Part shown: piece after piece, positions 10,469 to 20,515 of the stretch | How the letters are laid out: each line of letters begins with the position of its first letter | How positions within the stretch are numbered: the first letter of the stretch is position 1 | DNA from: Podospora bellae-mahoneyi | Taxonomy: Eukaryota > Ascomycota > Sordariomycetes > Sordariales > Podosporaceae | NCBI RefSeq assembly: GCF_035222275.1 | Contig: NW_026946359.1 | Coordinates: 3,162,001 to 3,226,000 of the forward strand | Direction of reading: 5' to 3' | Length of the DNA: 64,000 nt | Translations under genes and position numbers: made by a program | Notes under the pieces: generated by a model | The model's database searches: none | Told to the model about the DNA's origin: nothing | The model's input: only the letters and a program-made list of their open reading frames with translations

Positions 10469-12268
10469 ATGTCCAACCTCTTTTCTGGAATGTGAGTCGC
10501 CTCCATCCGCTCCGTCTCCTGTTCCCCGCAAACCTCCATCTCTCGCCAAAGCCCTCTCCCCCCGTCTCGGTCCAGCGAGCCCAATCTCCCAGTCCGCACC
10601 CAAGAGCGAGGCAAGAGCTTCTCAAACTCAACTCTTTTGTGTTTTTGCCCCTGTTTTTGGTTGATTTATACATCTGCCGCTCTACCAAGTGGTTGTCAGC
10701 GCTTGCTGCTTGCTGCTTGCTGTATGCAAGGGTTAGGTAGCTGGGAATGGGTTGGGCCCTGCAGTTACCATGCCGCCTCCCAAAACGTTCAGACCCGAGA
10801 ACCTGGGTTTGATACAGACAACCCAGTCACATTCTCAGCTGTCGATCAAGACCACGCTGCTCACATCTCCCTCTTCATGTTTTAGATTGGGGAAGAGATG
10901 GATATAGGGGCTCTGGCTCTCAGACCAGGCAGTAATAAAAGATCCACAAGTGTGGTTTGCTGCTCAACCGGGCACCCTTGGCTTGTTTCAAGTACAAGGC
11001 TGTCTGTTTCCTTCTGGTCATCCAAAATAGTTGACACAAGGAGAAAGGGGGCGGACTTTGCTGAAACTACTTCGATCTTCTGGGCCTCTTGCATATATAT
11101 TCTCCGCTCTACAACACACTAGCTCGGGTTTTAGCCGCGCTGACACATATATGTTATCTAGAAACGCCCGCTTCAGAGGCCAAAGAAGCCCAAACTCACC
11201 CGGTCCTGAACAGCAGCAGCACGCTCAGTCTCCTGTTCCTCCTCCGGAAATCCAAACACCCACTTCCACCACCTCAGTCAAGCTCCCACCACTTCCTACT
11301 TCGCCATCTCTGGCCGAGACCATCGGCATGGACCAATCAAGTGGCATGATCCCCACCGCAGAGGAGGTTTTGACCTCATATCACCTCCCCCCAACCAAGC
11401 CGCTCTGGCTAAATTGCAACTATGCAAAGCACATTGTCAAGGGTAACTTCTTGACCCTCAGTGCGAAGCCCAAGACTGTGGAGATGGGAGAGTGGGTTGC
11501 TCATCAAGGTAAGCTAGCAACATGCCATGGCGGTCAAGACAGGGGCCGTACATTGACCAATGTTCATAGTTGTTGACCACTGGCGAATGCTCGTAACATT
11601 CATCCGCCTGGTGCACGACAAGGAAGAGGATGGAACATCTATCTGCAACTCTAGAAGGTGTCCCAAGATGTCAGCCGGAGCGTAGGTGACACCCAGCAAG
11701 ACCGTATCATCATCACCCACTAACAATCACCAGCAACCATTCCTTCACCTGGTTAAACTCCCGGCTCCAACCCGTCGAGATCCCAGCATACGAGTACCTC
11801 ACCCTCGTACAACGATACATCTCTGGCAAAATCGACGACAACAACATTTTCCCCTGCGACCCATCCGGCGTTTCCTACGCCGACAACCCGGCCTTTTGCA
11901 CCCCCGTCCCAGAATCCGGCCAGGAGTGGATCGGAAAGAGAAGCGGCTTCCCCCAGAACTTCATGGAGACATGCCAGACCATTTTTCGGCAAATGTTCCG
12001 GGTTTATGCCCATCTGTACTGGTCCCACTTTGACGACCTGTTTGCCCTGAACCTGGAGAAGTCGATGAACAGCTGCTTTAGCCACTTCATCCTGACGGCC
12101 ACGACGCTCAACCTCCTTAAGAAGGCGGATCTGGAGCCGATGCAGCCGTTGATTGATTTGTGGGCTGCGCTGGGGACTTTTCCTCAGGGGAGCAAGGCTT
12201 TTGAGGTGGCGAACTTGGCGGTGGGACAGCTGTTGGTGCAGAAGGCGGGTGGACCCCCGCAGAACTAG
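10469..12268 (+). CDS. MOB2: MOB2-type kinase activator (copy 1)
   Basis: Four exons (10469-10491, 11162-11508, 11570-11681, 11734-12268) give 338 residues. Exon 1 codes only MSNLFSG plus two bases and is placed by exact analogy with the second MOB2 gene at 49-50.5 kb. MOB2 proteins bind and activate NDR kinases (COT1/Orb6/Cbk1) that control polarised hyphal growth. The Mob/phocein fold is clear: PLWLNCNYAKHIVKGNFLTL, EWVAHQVVDHWRMLVTFIRL, a zinc-site cysteine pair in SICNSRRCPKMSAG, NHSFTWLNSRLQPVEIPAYE and the histidines of RVYAHLYWSHF. The N-terminus is Pro/Gln/Ser-rich and probably disordered. Intron 1 is 670 bp, long for this genome. Confidence 0.9.
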
Positions 12269-12970
12269 GTAGGGGGCGGTTGTTGGTGGCTAGCGGGCTA
12301 GTAGTGGAAGAAGGTGAAGGAGAGGGATGAATATTTTGGAAGGGATTTTTTTTTTGGGAAGCATGGCATTTTTGGTGCGTGGGATTTCGCAGATACACAC
12401 ACACAGAGACACACACACACATCTGGGCTTGAAAGACATGGCGAAACTAAAAAGGACAAGACTGGACACAGGGTGGAAGTTGTCGTGTCGAAGAGCATCA
12501 AAGTTACGTTGCATTATATACAAAGGGGGAAAACTGGTAGTCCTGCTGAGTTGCATGAGCTAGAACATGAAGGCAATACAATCCAGATTTTATAACCATC
12601 TCAAGTGACCACTAGTTTATGTGTCATCATTGTTTGTTTATTATTCATATCATCTAGTAGGATATACGTCATGAATGATTATACAGCTTGTGCCTCTCTC
12701 TCTCTCGTCCCAATAGACATCTAGTCTCCGCTGTACACAGAGTTGCTCTTCCCTTTCAACCACCTAATGTCACAACAGCAAAAAGCTGTTCCTAACAAAA
12801 GCAAGTGGTCAAAAAAAAAAAGAAACCTATACTCCGTCCCGGCCCCTAGGTACTCCAAGTGTGTGTATGCAAAACAATTCAACCGTGCCCAACCCCTCCC
12901 ACCCACCCTCTCAACCCAGTGGTATCCAAACCCCCAACCACTCTCCCCCCTCTCCATCCCCCTCGTCTTT
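12269..12970. other. Convergent 3' interval MOB2 / CorA
   Basis: The 3' flanks of two convergent genes meet here. A short (CA)n run lies near 12394-12420 and a CT run near 12694-12706. No gene is supported. Confidence 0.5.
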
Positions 12971-15693
12971 TCAAACAATATTATAAACCCTCTTCGCAAT
13001 CAAATAACACGCCAGCCCAAAAACCAACAATCCCCCGGTGATACACCAAAACCAAACCAACCCCGCCTCCGACTCCTGCCCCGGTACCAACACATTCATC
13101 CCCCACAGGCCAGTAATGATGTTCATAGGCAGTACAATCGTCCCCAGAACCGTCAACTTCCCCAGCACATCCGCCGTCTGCTCCTGCCTCTCATTCATCC
13201 TAATGTTGATCTGCGCCAAATAATTCCCATGAGACCTCGCCAAGATCCTATATCCCTTGTCAGCACTCACCACCAGCCTTGATACCTGACAACTGGAAGA
13301 CTTACTTCTCATAATGACTCAAATTCGACGTCATCGTCACAATATGATCCTGAATATCCCCCAAATACAACCCAATCTCACTCCTCGGCGCAACCTCCCA
13401 ATGCTCATTACACCTTTTAGCAAACCCCTTGATCACATCCGCCTTGTTCCCCAGCAACCGATACAAACTCATCACCTTCTTCCTGCAATCCCCCACCCGC
13501 CTCAGCATGTCCCTCCCCGCCTCGGCATCGTCCCCCAACTCCCTCTTCTCATTACTACTCCCGTCCTGTTTGTTATTCCTGCTACCATACGGATCCGTCG
13601 TCGCCGCGGCAGTAGTCGAGTGCAGCTGCAAAATCTCATCATCAATATCGTCCACCTCGTCCTCAATGCTCTGAATCAACGGCCCAAACACGTCGGTGAT
13701 GTCGTCGATGATGGCGTAGCTGATCCAGTCCGACGACAGGATCAGATAGTCCCTCAGCTGTCGGATGCGCCGGCGGACGTTGGCAGGGTGGGGCGTCACG
13801 CTAAAGTGGAAGCTCAGCACACACTCCCTAAACACCACCACGTACATGTTCACCGGCTCCATGAAATTCTCGCTTGACTGGTCTTGGTCAAAAGACCGGT
13901 AGTTGACAAAGTAGTAATGCCGAAACAGTTCCACCTTCTCTCGCTGCTCCTGCATCATGATGTCTTCTGCTGTCAACGGGTGGATTCCAAACGCCTTGGA
14001 GATGATCTTCATCTCTTGCTCTGTTGGACTCAGAATGTCAAGCCACCAGACTGGGCGCTCGCCATACCGGATGGGCTTGGGTTCCTTTTGGGGGGTGGGG
14101 TGGAAGTTGTTGTTGTTGTTGTTGTTGTTGTTGTTGCTGCTGTTGTTGTCTGGTTGGGGGGATTTGACATGGTCAGGTACGGGGGATCGCATGCGGGAGG
14201 GGGTGTGCTCCCCAGAGTAGGCTTTTTGCTCACTGTGGTGTGATTTGGGCTCCGTCGACATCGGCCGGCCGTTGTTAGCGGATCCGGTCCGTTCTCTTCG
14301 AAGCTCGGCGAAATCCTGGTGTTGAACGTTTGCCGTTGTGCTAGTTGCGAGGGACGGTTGACGGACGGGGATTCGAGGGTCGCCGTTTTGACCAGCCAAC
14401 ACCTGTGATAGGCTGACTGTTGGGTCCTCGTCTTCGTCCTCGCTCTCGGAAGAATCTGACAGGATTGGGGGGTCTGGGATGAACAGCTCCTTGAAACTGC
14501 CTCCGGGCTGGACCAGTTCTCCAATAGTCTGGCTGTGAATGGTGCTTTGGAACTCTTCGTTGAAGTAGGTGAACCGGTAGGGTGCTTCCTCCTCGGCCTG
14601 AAACCAACCGCGGTGGACAGGCCGCAGTCTGCCATTGATGAGCTGGGGCTCTACCATCCTCTTCACCCGGCGCTCCTCGCTACGTCCCTCCTTCTCGACT
14701 CTACTCCATTCATTCAACAGAGCAATATCTGGCCACTTGCGGCGACGTCTCCGCGCCCGCCCACGGTAACCATGAGCATCGCGAATCCCAAGCTCGTCGT
14801 CGGCGATATCAGAAAGGCCCTCTTGGGGAAAGCACACATCCTCCTCAGCCTGCAAAGCAGCAATTGTCTTCCTCCTCTCCAATGGTGAATTGTGGAACGA
14901 TTCATGGTCGTCTTCGTCATAATCCCTTCTCTGCGAATCACCGTTTTCAAGCTCGTCGCGCAGCAAAGCATCGCCGAAGCTCATATCCATGCGGTCCAGT
15001 GGGCGCATCGGAGGCGTTCCCGGCACCGATGGCGGATAGTTGACATTATAAGTATCGTTCCCGGATCCGAGGAAGCGTCTCTTGGAACTGCTCCTGCTCG
15101 ATTCGTGACGACTGCCGGGACCGCTTCTTCGAAGAGTAGCTTCTCCGGACCCATAGCTCGGGAATGTCTCGCCTCGTTGGAAGACAGAGCTAGATAGGAG
15201 CGGTGCTCCTTCTCCGTCTTCCTCGCTGGTGTCTCCTCTGCTCATATGCTTCAGTCTGCTACCGCCGGGCGTGGCGAGAAGGGAGCCGCTCGCTGTCATC
15301 ATAGAGGGACGTCGGGGTCGGATGAAGGATTTCTGTTCTCTATATTTTTGCAATGTTAGTGATGTCCACTGCGCAATGAGTAGTGCAAGAAAAGGGATCG
15401 GCGCACCTGTGATCTAACAAAGCATCGCTGTCGAGGCTTGTGTTGCTCGCATTACGACCAGGCCTGGAGTAGAATCCTTCACGGCCAGTGCCCATATCCT
15501 CAGGCCTATCGAGTCCGGACTCAACGTCATCGGGAGCAAGGCCGGCGAATGACTTTCTTCTAGTCTGCTTCTTCTTCTTGCCGCCCCTGTGATTCTTTCT
15601 CTTGCGTGGCGCGTGTGCCGAAGTTGAAGGCGCATTTGGTTCCATTGTGGAGGCTTCGTCGACAATGTTTCTTGTCCTTGGGGACTGTGACAT
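12971..15693 (-). CDS. CorA-family magnesium transporter (ALR/MNR2 type)
   Basis: Three exons (15407-15693, 13306-15339, 12971-13247) with introns of 67 and 58 bp give 865 residues. CorA-type proteins form pentameric magnesium channels; fungal members sit in the plasma membrane (ALR1) or the vacuole (MNR2). The signature GMN motif is in GLWGMNVLVPG between the two C-terminal membrane helices (LGTIVLPMNIITGLWG and WFWCITGGLLVFGLACYLI). Before it lies the long coiled cytoplasmic funnel (KKVMSLYRLLGNKADVIKGF and RSHGNYLAQINIRMNERQEQ). The first 450 residues are a disordered, charged region with a basic KKKKQTRRKS patch and a polyasparagine run encoded by a TTG-repeat complement. The long N-terminus resembles MNR2; the exact paralogue is not settled. 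Confidence 0.92.
14108..14148. repeat. (TTG)n microsatellite coding polyasparagine
   Basis: The minus strand reads (AAC/CAA)n in frame as an asparagine run in the N-terminal half of the CorA-type transporter. It lies in a probably disordered segment. Confidence 0.85.
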
Positions 15694-17277
15694 GCGCTGA
15701 GGGCTGATGGATGCTTGGAGGCGGCGTGCGGCGGCAGCCTATAGCGGTGGATTCGATTGAGCTGAGCACATGAGAGGGCTGTGCCAATCGCGAGCGCCTC
15801 GTGGAGCGATAACGGGGTCAATCGGGATGGCGTTGTTAGAGGGTAAGTGTGTGAATAAGGATAAGTATCACACGACCGGTGGATGATAACTGTGATTTGC
15901 TATTCTTGTTCTCCCGGCGTGGGAAAGAGGATGACGTGAATGTCACCAGAGGCACAGGGAGAAGATGCGAAAGCAGGGGTCTGTCTCGGCAAGCCCTGGA
16001 GCTTCGTCTTGAAGATGATTGGCGCCACGTGCAGCCAGTCGAGAGAGACTTAGGTTTTCAAAGCGCAGACAATGGTTCGAGTATTTGTGTTCACTCTCTC
16101 TCTCTCCGACACTATGGTTCAAGAAATAAAATCTAGGAATAGTGTAGCTTCAAATCCGAATGGAAAACAAATAATTTCGCCGGCCGTTGGGTAACGCTTG
16201 TCCCAGGTCCCTGGTGATGTCAACGGGAGAGGAGGGAGCCGTCTGGTGGAACCCTACTTACTAAAAGCGGGCTGAGGATCATGGCTCCAGCATCTGCTTT
16301 TGGGTCGAGCTTCACTCCATGCATACTATGTGTCAAGCTGGAAGCTTGAATTGATTCAGGATGCTTGGCTCACTCGATGGTGACCACTTTTTATTTCTCT
16401 CGTCTCGGTGCATTCCGGGTAGGTAGGTGGTCATCACCATAGCTGCGAGGACTTTGATCCAGCGAAACTAGACCCGGGCAACCTACCATCTTCAATCACT
16501 TATACTGGTTTAAATAGATATATACGTGCGGAAACAACTATCAGCGCCCCGGCTCCACTATTTCAATATCTGGCCTTAACCACATATCACTGCGATACCT
16601 GAAAACTCAAATCACTTTCTCAAGATCATGGCCTCTGCCCAGACGGGTGGCTAAGATGAAGGTCCAGTGGCTAGGTTTTGGCAAGTGGCTTGTGTTGAAA
16701 ATGGCCTGTGCATCCTGAACTTCTGGGTTACCCATGCCAAGCCCATCCTAACCGCAAACAACATCTGAAGATAGGGTCGCCCCAGTGTTCACCATGACAA
16801 CGTCAGATCGGCTCCGGGGAGGGGAGACTCTGGGATGAAAGAATATGAAGGATTTTCCGGAGTGACCTTCATGGCGGACGCAGGAACGGAGATCTCCTGG
16901 GCCTCAGACAGCAATTGCAGCGTTGAACCCGGTATATCTGAACCCTGATCAACAGATGAAGAGAAAAGCTCGCACGGCCCTTTCCTAACCCCGGCAAACC
17001 CGCTGGCCCCCAAACTGACAAGTGCTTGCGTTGCTCACCGACGTCATTATCGCTGGCTCTCCCACCAAAGACACCGTCGCATACCTTATAAACGCAAGCT
17101 TGTTCTGGCTCGGCCTACACGCACCTTTGTTTCGTGAAACTGAACACCTACCTCCACTTCTTACTTTCAGTATCCATTACCTGAACCCGAACAATCAAAC
17201 CGGCCCGTCGTCCACCCGCTGTTGGGTGCTACACTCTCACACCACCACAACACACCAACACCGCACCTCGATTCACC
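15694..17277. other. Divergent interval CorA / PIL1
   Basis: These 1.6 kb hold the promoters of two divergent genes. Open frames of 60-85 codons (15879-16136 plus, 16789-17013 minus) have no family features. No RNA gene is recognisable. Confidence 0.5.
17097..17102 (+). promoter_or_regulatory. Candidate TATA box of PIL1/LSP1
   Basis: A perfect TATAAA lies about 176 bp upstream of the PIL1/LSP1 start codon. This suits a highly expressed eisosome gene. The function is inferred from position only. Confidence 0.4.
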
Positions 17278-18652
17278 ATGCATCGAACGTACTCCATGCG
17301 CGCCACGAGGGCGCCCACCGCCTCGCAAATCCAGGTACCACCCGCCCAGCACACGACACTCATCGTGACACTGAACCCCTCGCTGACATGGCCTCTCGTA
17401 ACCAGAACCCACCCCCGCCGCCGTCGACGACCAAGTCTGGTCGTTTCTTCAAAGGAGGACTCGGTGAGCATTGCGCCCTTTCTTTTCTCTTCTTGGGACC
17501 ATTTTTCCTTTGTAAATTCGTCTGGGAACTCACAAGTTTTTTTTTTGGTGTTAACAGGAGCACTAGGGCATGCTCTCAGGGGCAAGACGGCCGGCGCCTT
17601 CGGGCCCGACCTCGCCAAGAAGCTGGCACAGCTGGTCAAGATGGAGAAGAATGTCATGAGAAGTTTGGAGTTGGTCGCAAAGGAGCGCATGGAAGTAGCT
17701 GTAAGTTTTGCTCTTGAGACTCCAGCGCGAGAATCTGGCTGACGAGGTGTCACACAGCAACAACTCTCCATTTGGGGCGAGGCCTGCGACGAAGACGTTT
17801 CGGATGTCACGGACAAGCTGGGAGTGCTGCTCTACGAAATCGGTGAGCTCGAGGATCAATATGTCGACCGATACGACCAGTACCGCGTCACCATGAAGAG
17901 TATTAGGAATATTGAGGCTTCGGTGCAGCCCAGCAGAGACAGTCAGTCTTTTCGTTCTCTTTCCGAAGCACGGCATGTGTTAACACCAGACAGGAAAGCA
18001 AAAAATCACCGATCAAATCGCCCAGCTCAAGTACAAAGAACCCAACTCCCCCAGAATAGTCGTCCTCGAGCAGGAACTTGTCCGTGCCGAGGCAGAGTCC
18101 CTCGTTGCCGAAGCCCAGCTCTCCAACATCACCCGCGAGAAGATCAAGGCCGCCTACACCTACCAATTCGACGCCCTGCGCGAACACTGCGAAAAGGTGG
18201 CCATCATCGCCGGCTACGGAAAGCATCTGCTCGAACTCATCGACGACACCCCCGTCACACCAGGTGAAACCCGCGCTGCGTACGACGGCTACGAGGCTAG
18301 CAAGGCCATTATCCAAGACTGCGAGGACGCGCTCACCAACTGGGTCACGCAAAAGGCGGCCGTGTCTGCTAAGCTCTCCACTCGCGCCCGGACTCTCTCG
18401 ACCAGACGCAGGAACAACATCAAGGCGCGCAGTGAGGGCTTGGACCTGTCGGGTCAGGATGCGCCGCTTAATGATCAGGATGGATGGGTTCCTGCGGGAC
18501 ATCACCAACATCATAAAGATGAGTATAGTGAGGACGAGGACGAGGACGAGGATGAGTTAGAGGGGAGAACGAGTCATTCGGTGCTGGGGAGTGAGGCGGG
18601 GTTGAACGGAGGGGAGACAAGGGGACGAAGCCAAGAGGCGGTTGTTGCTTAG
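17278..18652 (+). CDS. PIL1: Eisosome core protein PIL1/LSP1 (BAR domain)
   Basis: Five exons (17278-17334, 17406-17463, 17558-17700, 17758-17941, 17994-18652) give 366 residues; introns are 52-94 bp. PIL1/LSP1 proteins assemble under the plasma membrane into eisosomes, shaping furrow-like domains that hold nutrient transporters. The N-terminus MHRTYSMRATRAPTASQIQ and the following GAFGPDLAKKLAQLVKMEKN, QQLSIWGEACDEDVSDVTDK and KSIRNIEASVQPSRDRKQKI are near-invariant stretches of the family, covering the lipid-binding N-terminal helix and the banana-shaped BAR domain. The C-terminal tail is acidic (a run of EDED near 18535-18555). Pezizomycotina usually have two paralogues, and I cannot say which this is. 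Confidence 0.93.
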
Positions 18653-19053
18653 GAGAAGGACCACAACTAGCGTTGGGGGAGGAGAGAAGTACGGGATGGG
18701 TGAGAAGCTTGGGGTTGAGCGGTGGCTGTGATGGGTGGCGGGTTTGGCCGAGATGTGAAAGGGAAATCGACCGTAATTGGTAATGATTTGAGTGAGATGG
18801 AGGACAAACAATGATGGGGTTTCCTAAGGATTTGGTGGGAGAGCAAGTTGTTGTTTCTCTTTTTCTTCTCAGGGGTGTGGTGTGTGTGTATAGTTTTAGC
18901 GTCGATTCCCTTTGCGGCACGAATTCTTGTTTTGAATGACTGATGGGTAGTTGGTTAATATGAACATTTTTTTTTTTCATTTTTTTTTTCCATCATCGTT
19001 ATTTTGAATCATGTGATTTCGGCAGGTACGCTAAGTAAGGTAAGGTAAAGTAG
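18653..19053. other. Convergent 3' interval PIL1 / NAA38
   Basis: The 3' flanks of two convergent genes meet here, with T-runs near 18967-18989. No gene is supported. Confidence 0.5.
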
Positions 19054-19083
19054 CTAACTAATTTCTGCCTTGCGTGTTGTTGT

Positions 19084-19138
<55 letters not shown>

Positions 19139-19673
19139 GACTGTTGCTGCTGTTTGCGCTCTGTGGCCTTGAGTTGACTGGCGAATTCTTCGACTTCGAT
19201 CTTTGTGATGTATTGGCCTGGTACGACGACTAGACCTAGGTAGCGGGATGTCATATCCATGACCACTTTTTTGGACTGGGGATCTGAGCTTGCGGCTGCG
19301 GCGGCGGCGGCGGCGGCGGCGGCGGCTGATTGGAGTTGGGTGAGGGGGGGGGGGCGGTATTCGTAGGTATGTTGGAGGACGAGATTGCAGTCCTGTTGAG
19401 GGGGGGGGGGGCGGAGGAGGGGCAAGGTTAGATTCTTAGGAAAGATACAGATTCATGGTTGAGATATCATGAACGGGTAGGTAGTGTATGAGATGACGAT
19501 ATTGTGTGCGGGTGGGGTGTGTAATGGGAGCTTACAGAATCAGTACACTTGAAGCTCCCCCAAAACATCCTCCCGTCCGTGGTGCCCACCCTGAGGTTCT
19601 TGTTTAGGAGCGTCTGCAGGAAGTCGGTGGCTTCGGGCTTGGAGGAGGGGGTGGGGAGGGCGTCGTAGTTCAT
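19054..19673 (-). CDS. NAA38: NatC auxiliary subunit Naa38 (LSM fold)
   Basis: Two exons (19536-19673, 19054-19392) with a 143-bp intron give 158 residues from MNYDALPTP; an in-frame ATG at 19733 would add 20 residues. Naa38/Mak31 is a small Lsm-fold partner of the NatC N-terminal acetyltransferase with Naa30 and Naa35. The Sm1 motif is seen as LLNKNLRVGTTDGRMFWGSF then KCTDSDCNLVLQHTYEY, and the Sm2 part as RYLGLVVVPGQYITKIEVEE. Two low-complexity blocks are added: about 13 alanines between Sm1 and Sm2, encoded by a GGC-type repeat, and a polyglutamine run of about 19 near the C-terminus encoded by (CAA)n. Confidence 0.82.
19084..19138. repeat. (TTG)n microsatellite coding polyglutamine
   Basis: A nearly pure TTG run of about 18 units is translated on the minus strand as glutamines (CAA) in the tail of Naa38. 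Its length is likely to vary between strains. Confidence 0.9.
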
Positions 19674-19748
19674 TATCGCTTTTGAGCGGCCGCGGTGGTT
19701 GTTTCGGGAGAGGGGGAAGAGGGGGGGTTGCATAACTTGAATGAGAAT

Positions 19749-19749
<1 letters not shown>

Positions 19750-19782
<33 letters not shown>
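19750..19782. repeat. (GA)n microsatellite
   Basis: A pure GA run lies just upstream of both candidate NAA38 start codons, so it is in the 5' leader or promoter of that gene. Confidence 0.9.
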
Positions 19783-19784
<2 letters not shown>

Positions 19785-20515
19785 GGTAGGGTGGTGGGTA
19801 TGGTATGGAGGGGATGTGTAACCGAGCTGCTGCTTGAATTCAATCGCTTGTTCCTGGTGGGAATGGGTGGATTTGATGCGTGAGAGTGGAGGGTGGATGA
19901 GACAGGATAGGTAGGTAATTGCTGCGCGAGGTGGAGGGGTGAGCCCGTTGGGTTGGGACGGGATGGAAGTCACCCAAAAGATGGGGGGATCCACTTTTAG
20001 GGCAGGAGATTAAAAGTATCAAGTGGGAATCGTAGGAGATGGCGAAGTATGAGGTTTACAGTTCAGCAGGGTAGCTCTCAGGAAAAGAGACTCGTACTAC
20101 CTTTGGATATGCTATACAAACCTTTTCACCTAAGCGCAGTGAGGTCAGCACAAGCAGGGAAGTTCACAAATACCTTGTTCGTCGTTGCTTATCCGCACAG
20201 TGCACTCCCGGAGAATATCAACCAATAGATTAGCCTAGATAAGACCAGATGGCAGGCAGCCGAGCAGGGATGTTGCGTATCGCAGTCATCCGTCATAGAA
20301 GGTAAGAGTGACTTCCAACATTTCACTTCTCGCGATCAGCAACTCTGGTTTGACTTGTTTACCTCTTCCAACTCCCATGACGCGCCTTCGTCGACTTGAT
20401 ACTTTTGGAGACAAGGAAGCTCTCCCATGATACGCTCTTTCCCTTCTGGGTGATCCGCCCAAGGAGCCCTCTCTTCTCGACTTGACAAGCGTGATACCCT
20501 TGGTCCCAGCCCACC
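19783..20515. promoter_or_regulatory. Divergent NAA38 / RAD2 promoter region
   Basis: No gene is supported. The interval must carry the promoters of NAA38 and RAD2. I recognise no clear TATA box. Confidence 0.4.

Noticed and set aside
12269-12595. Open frame after the MOB2 copy 1 stop, including a tandem TAGTAG
   Set aside because: It runs through a CA repeat and low-complexity sequence, needs three ambers to be bypassed, and open tails of 60-70 codons occur after other genes here by chance.
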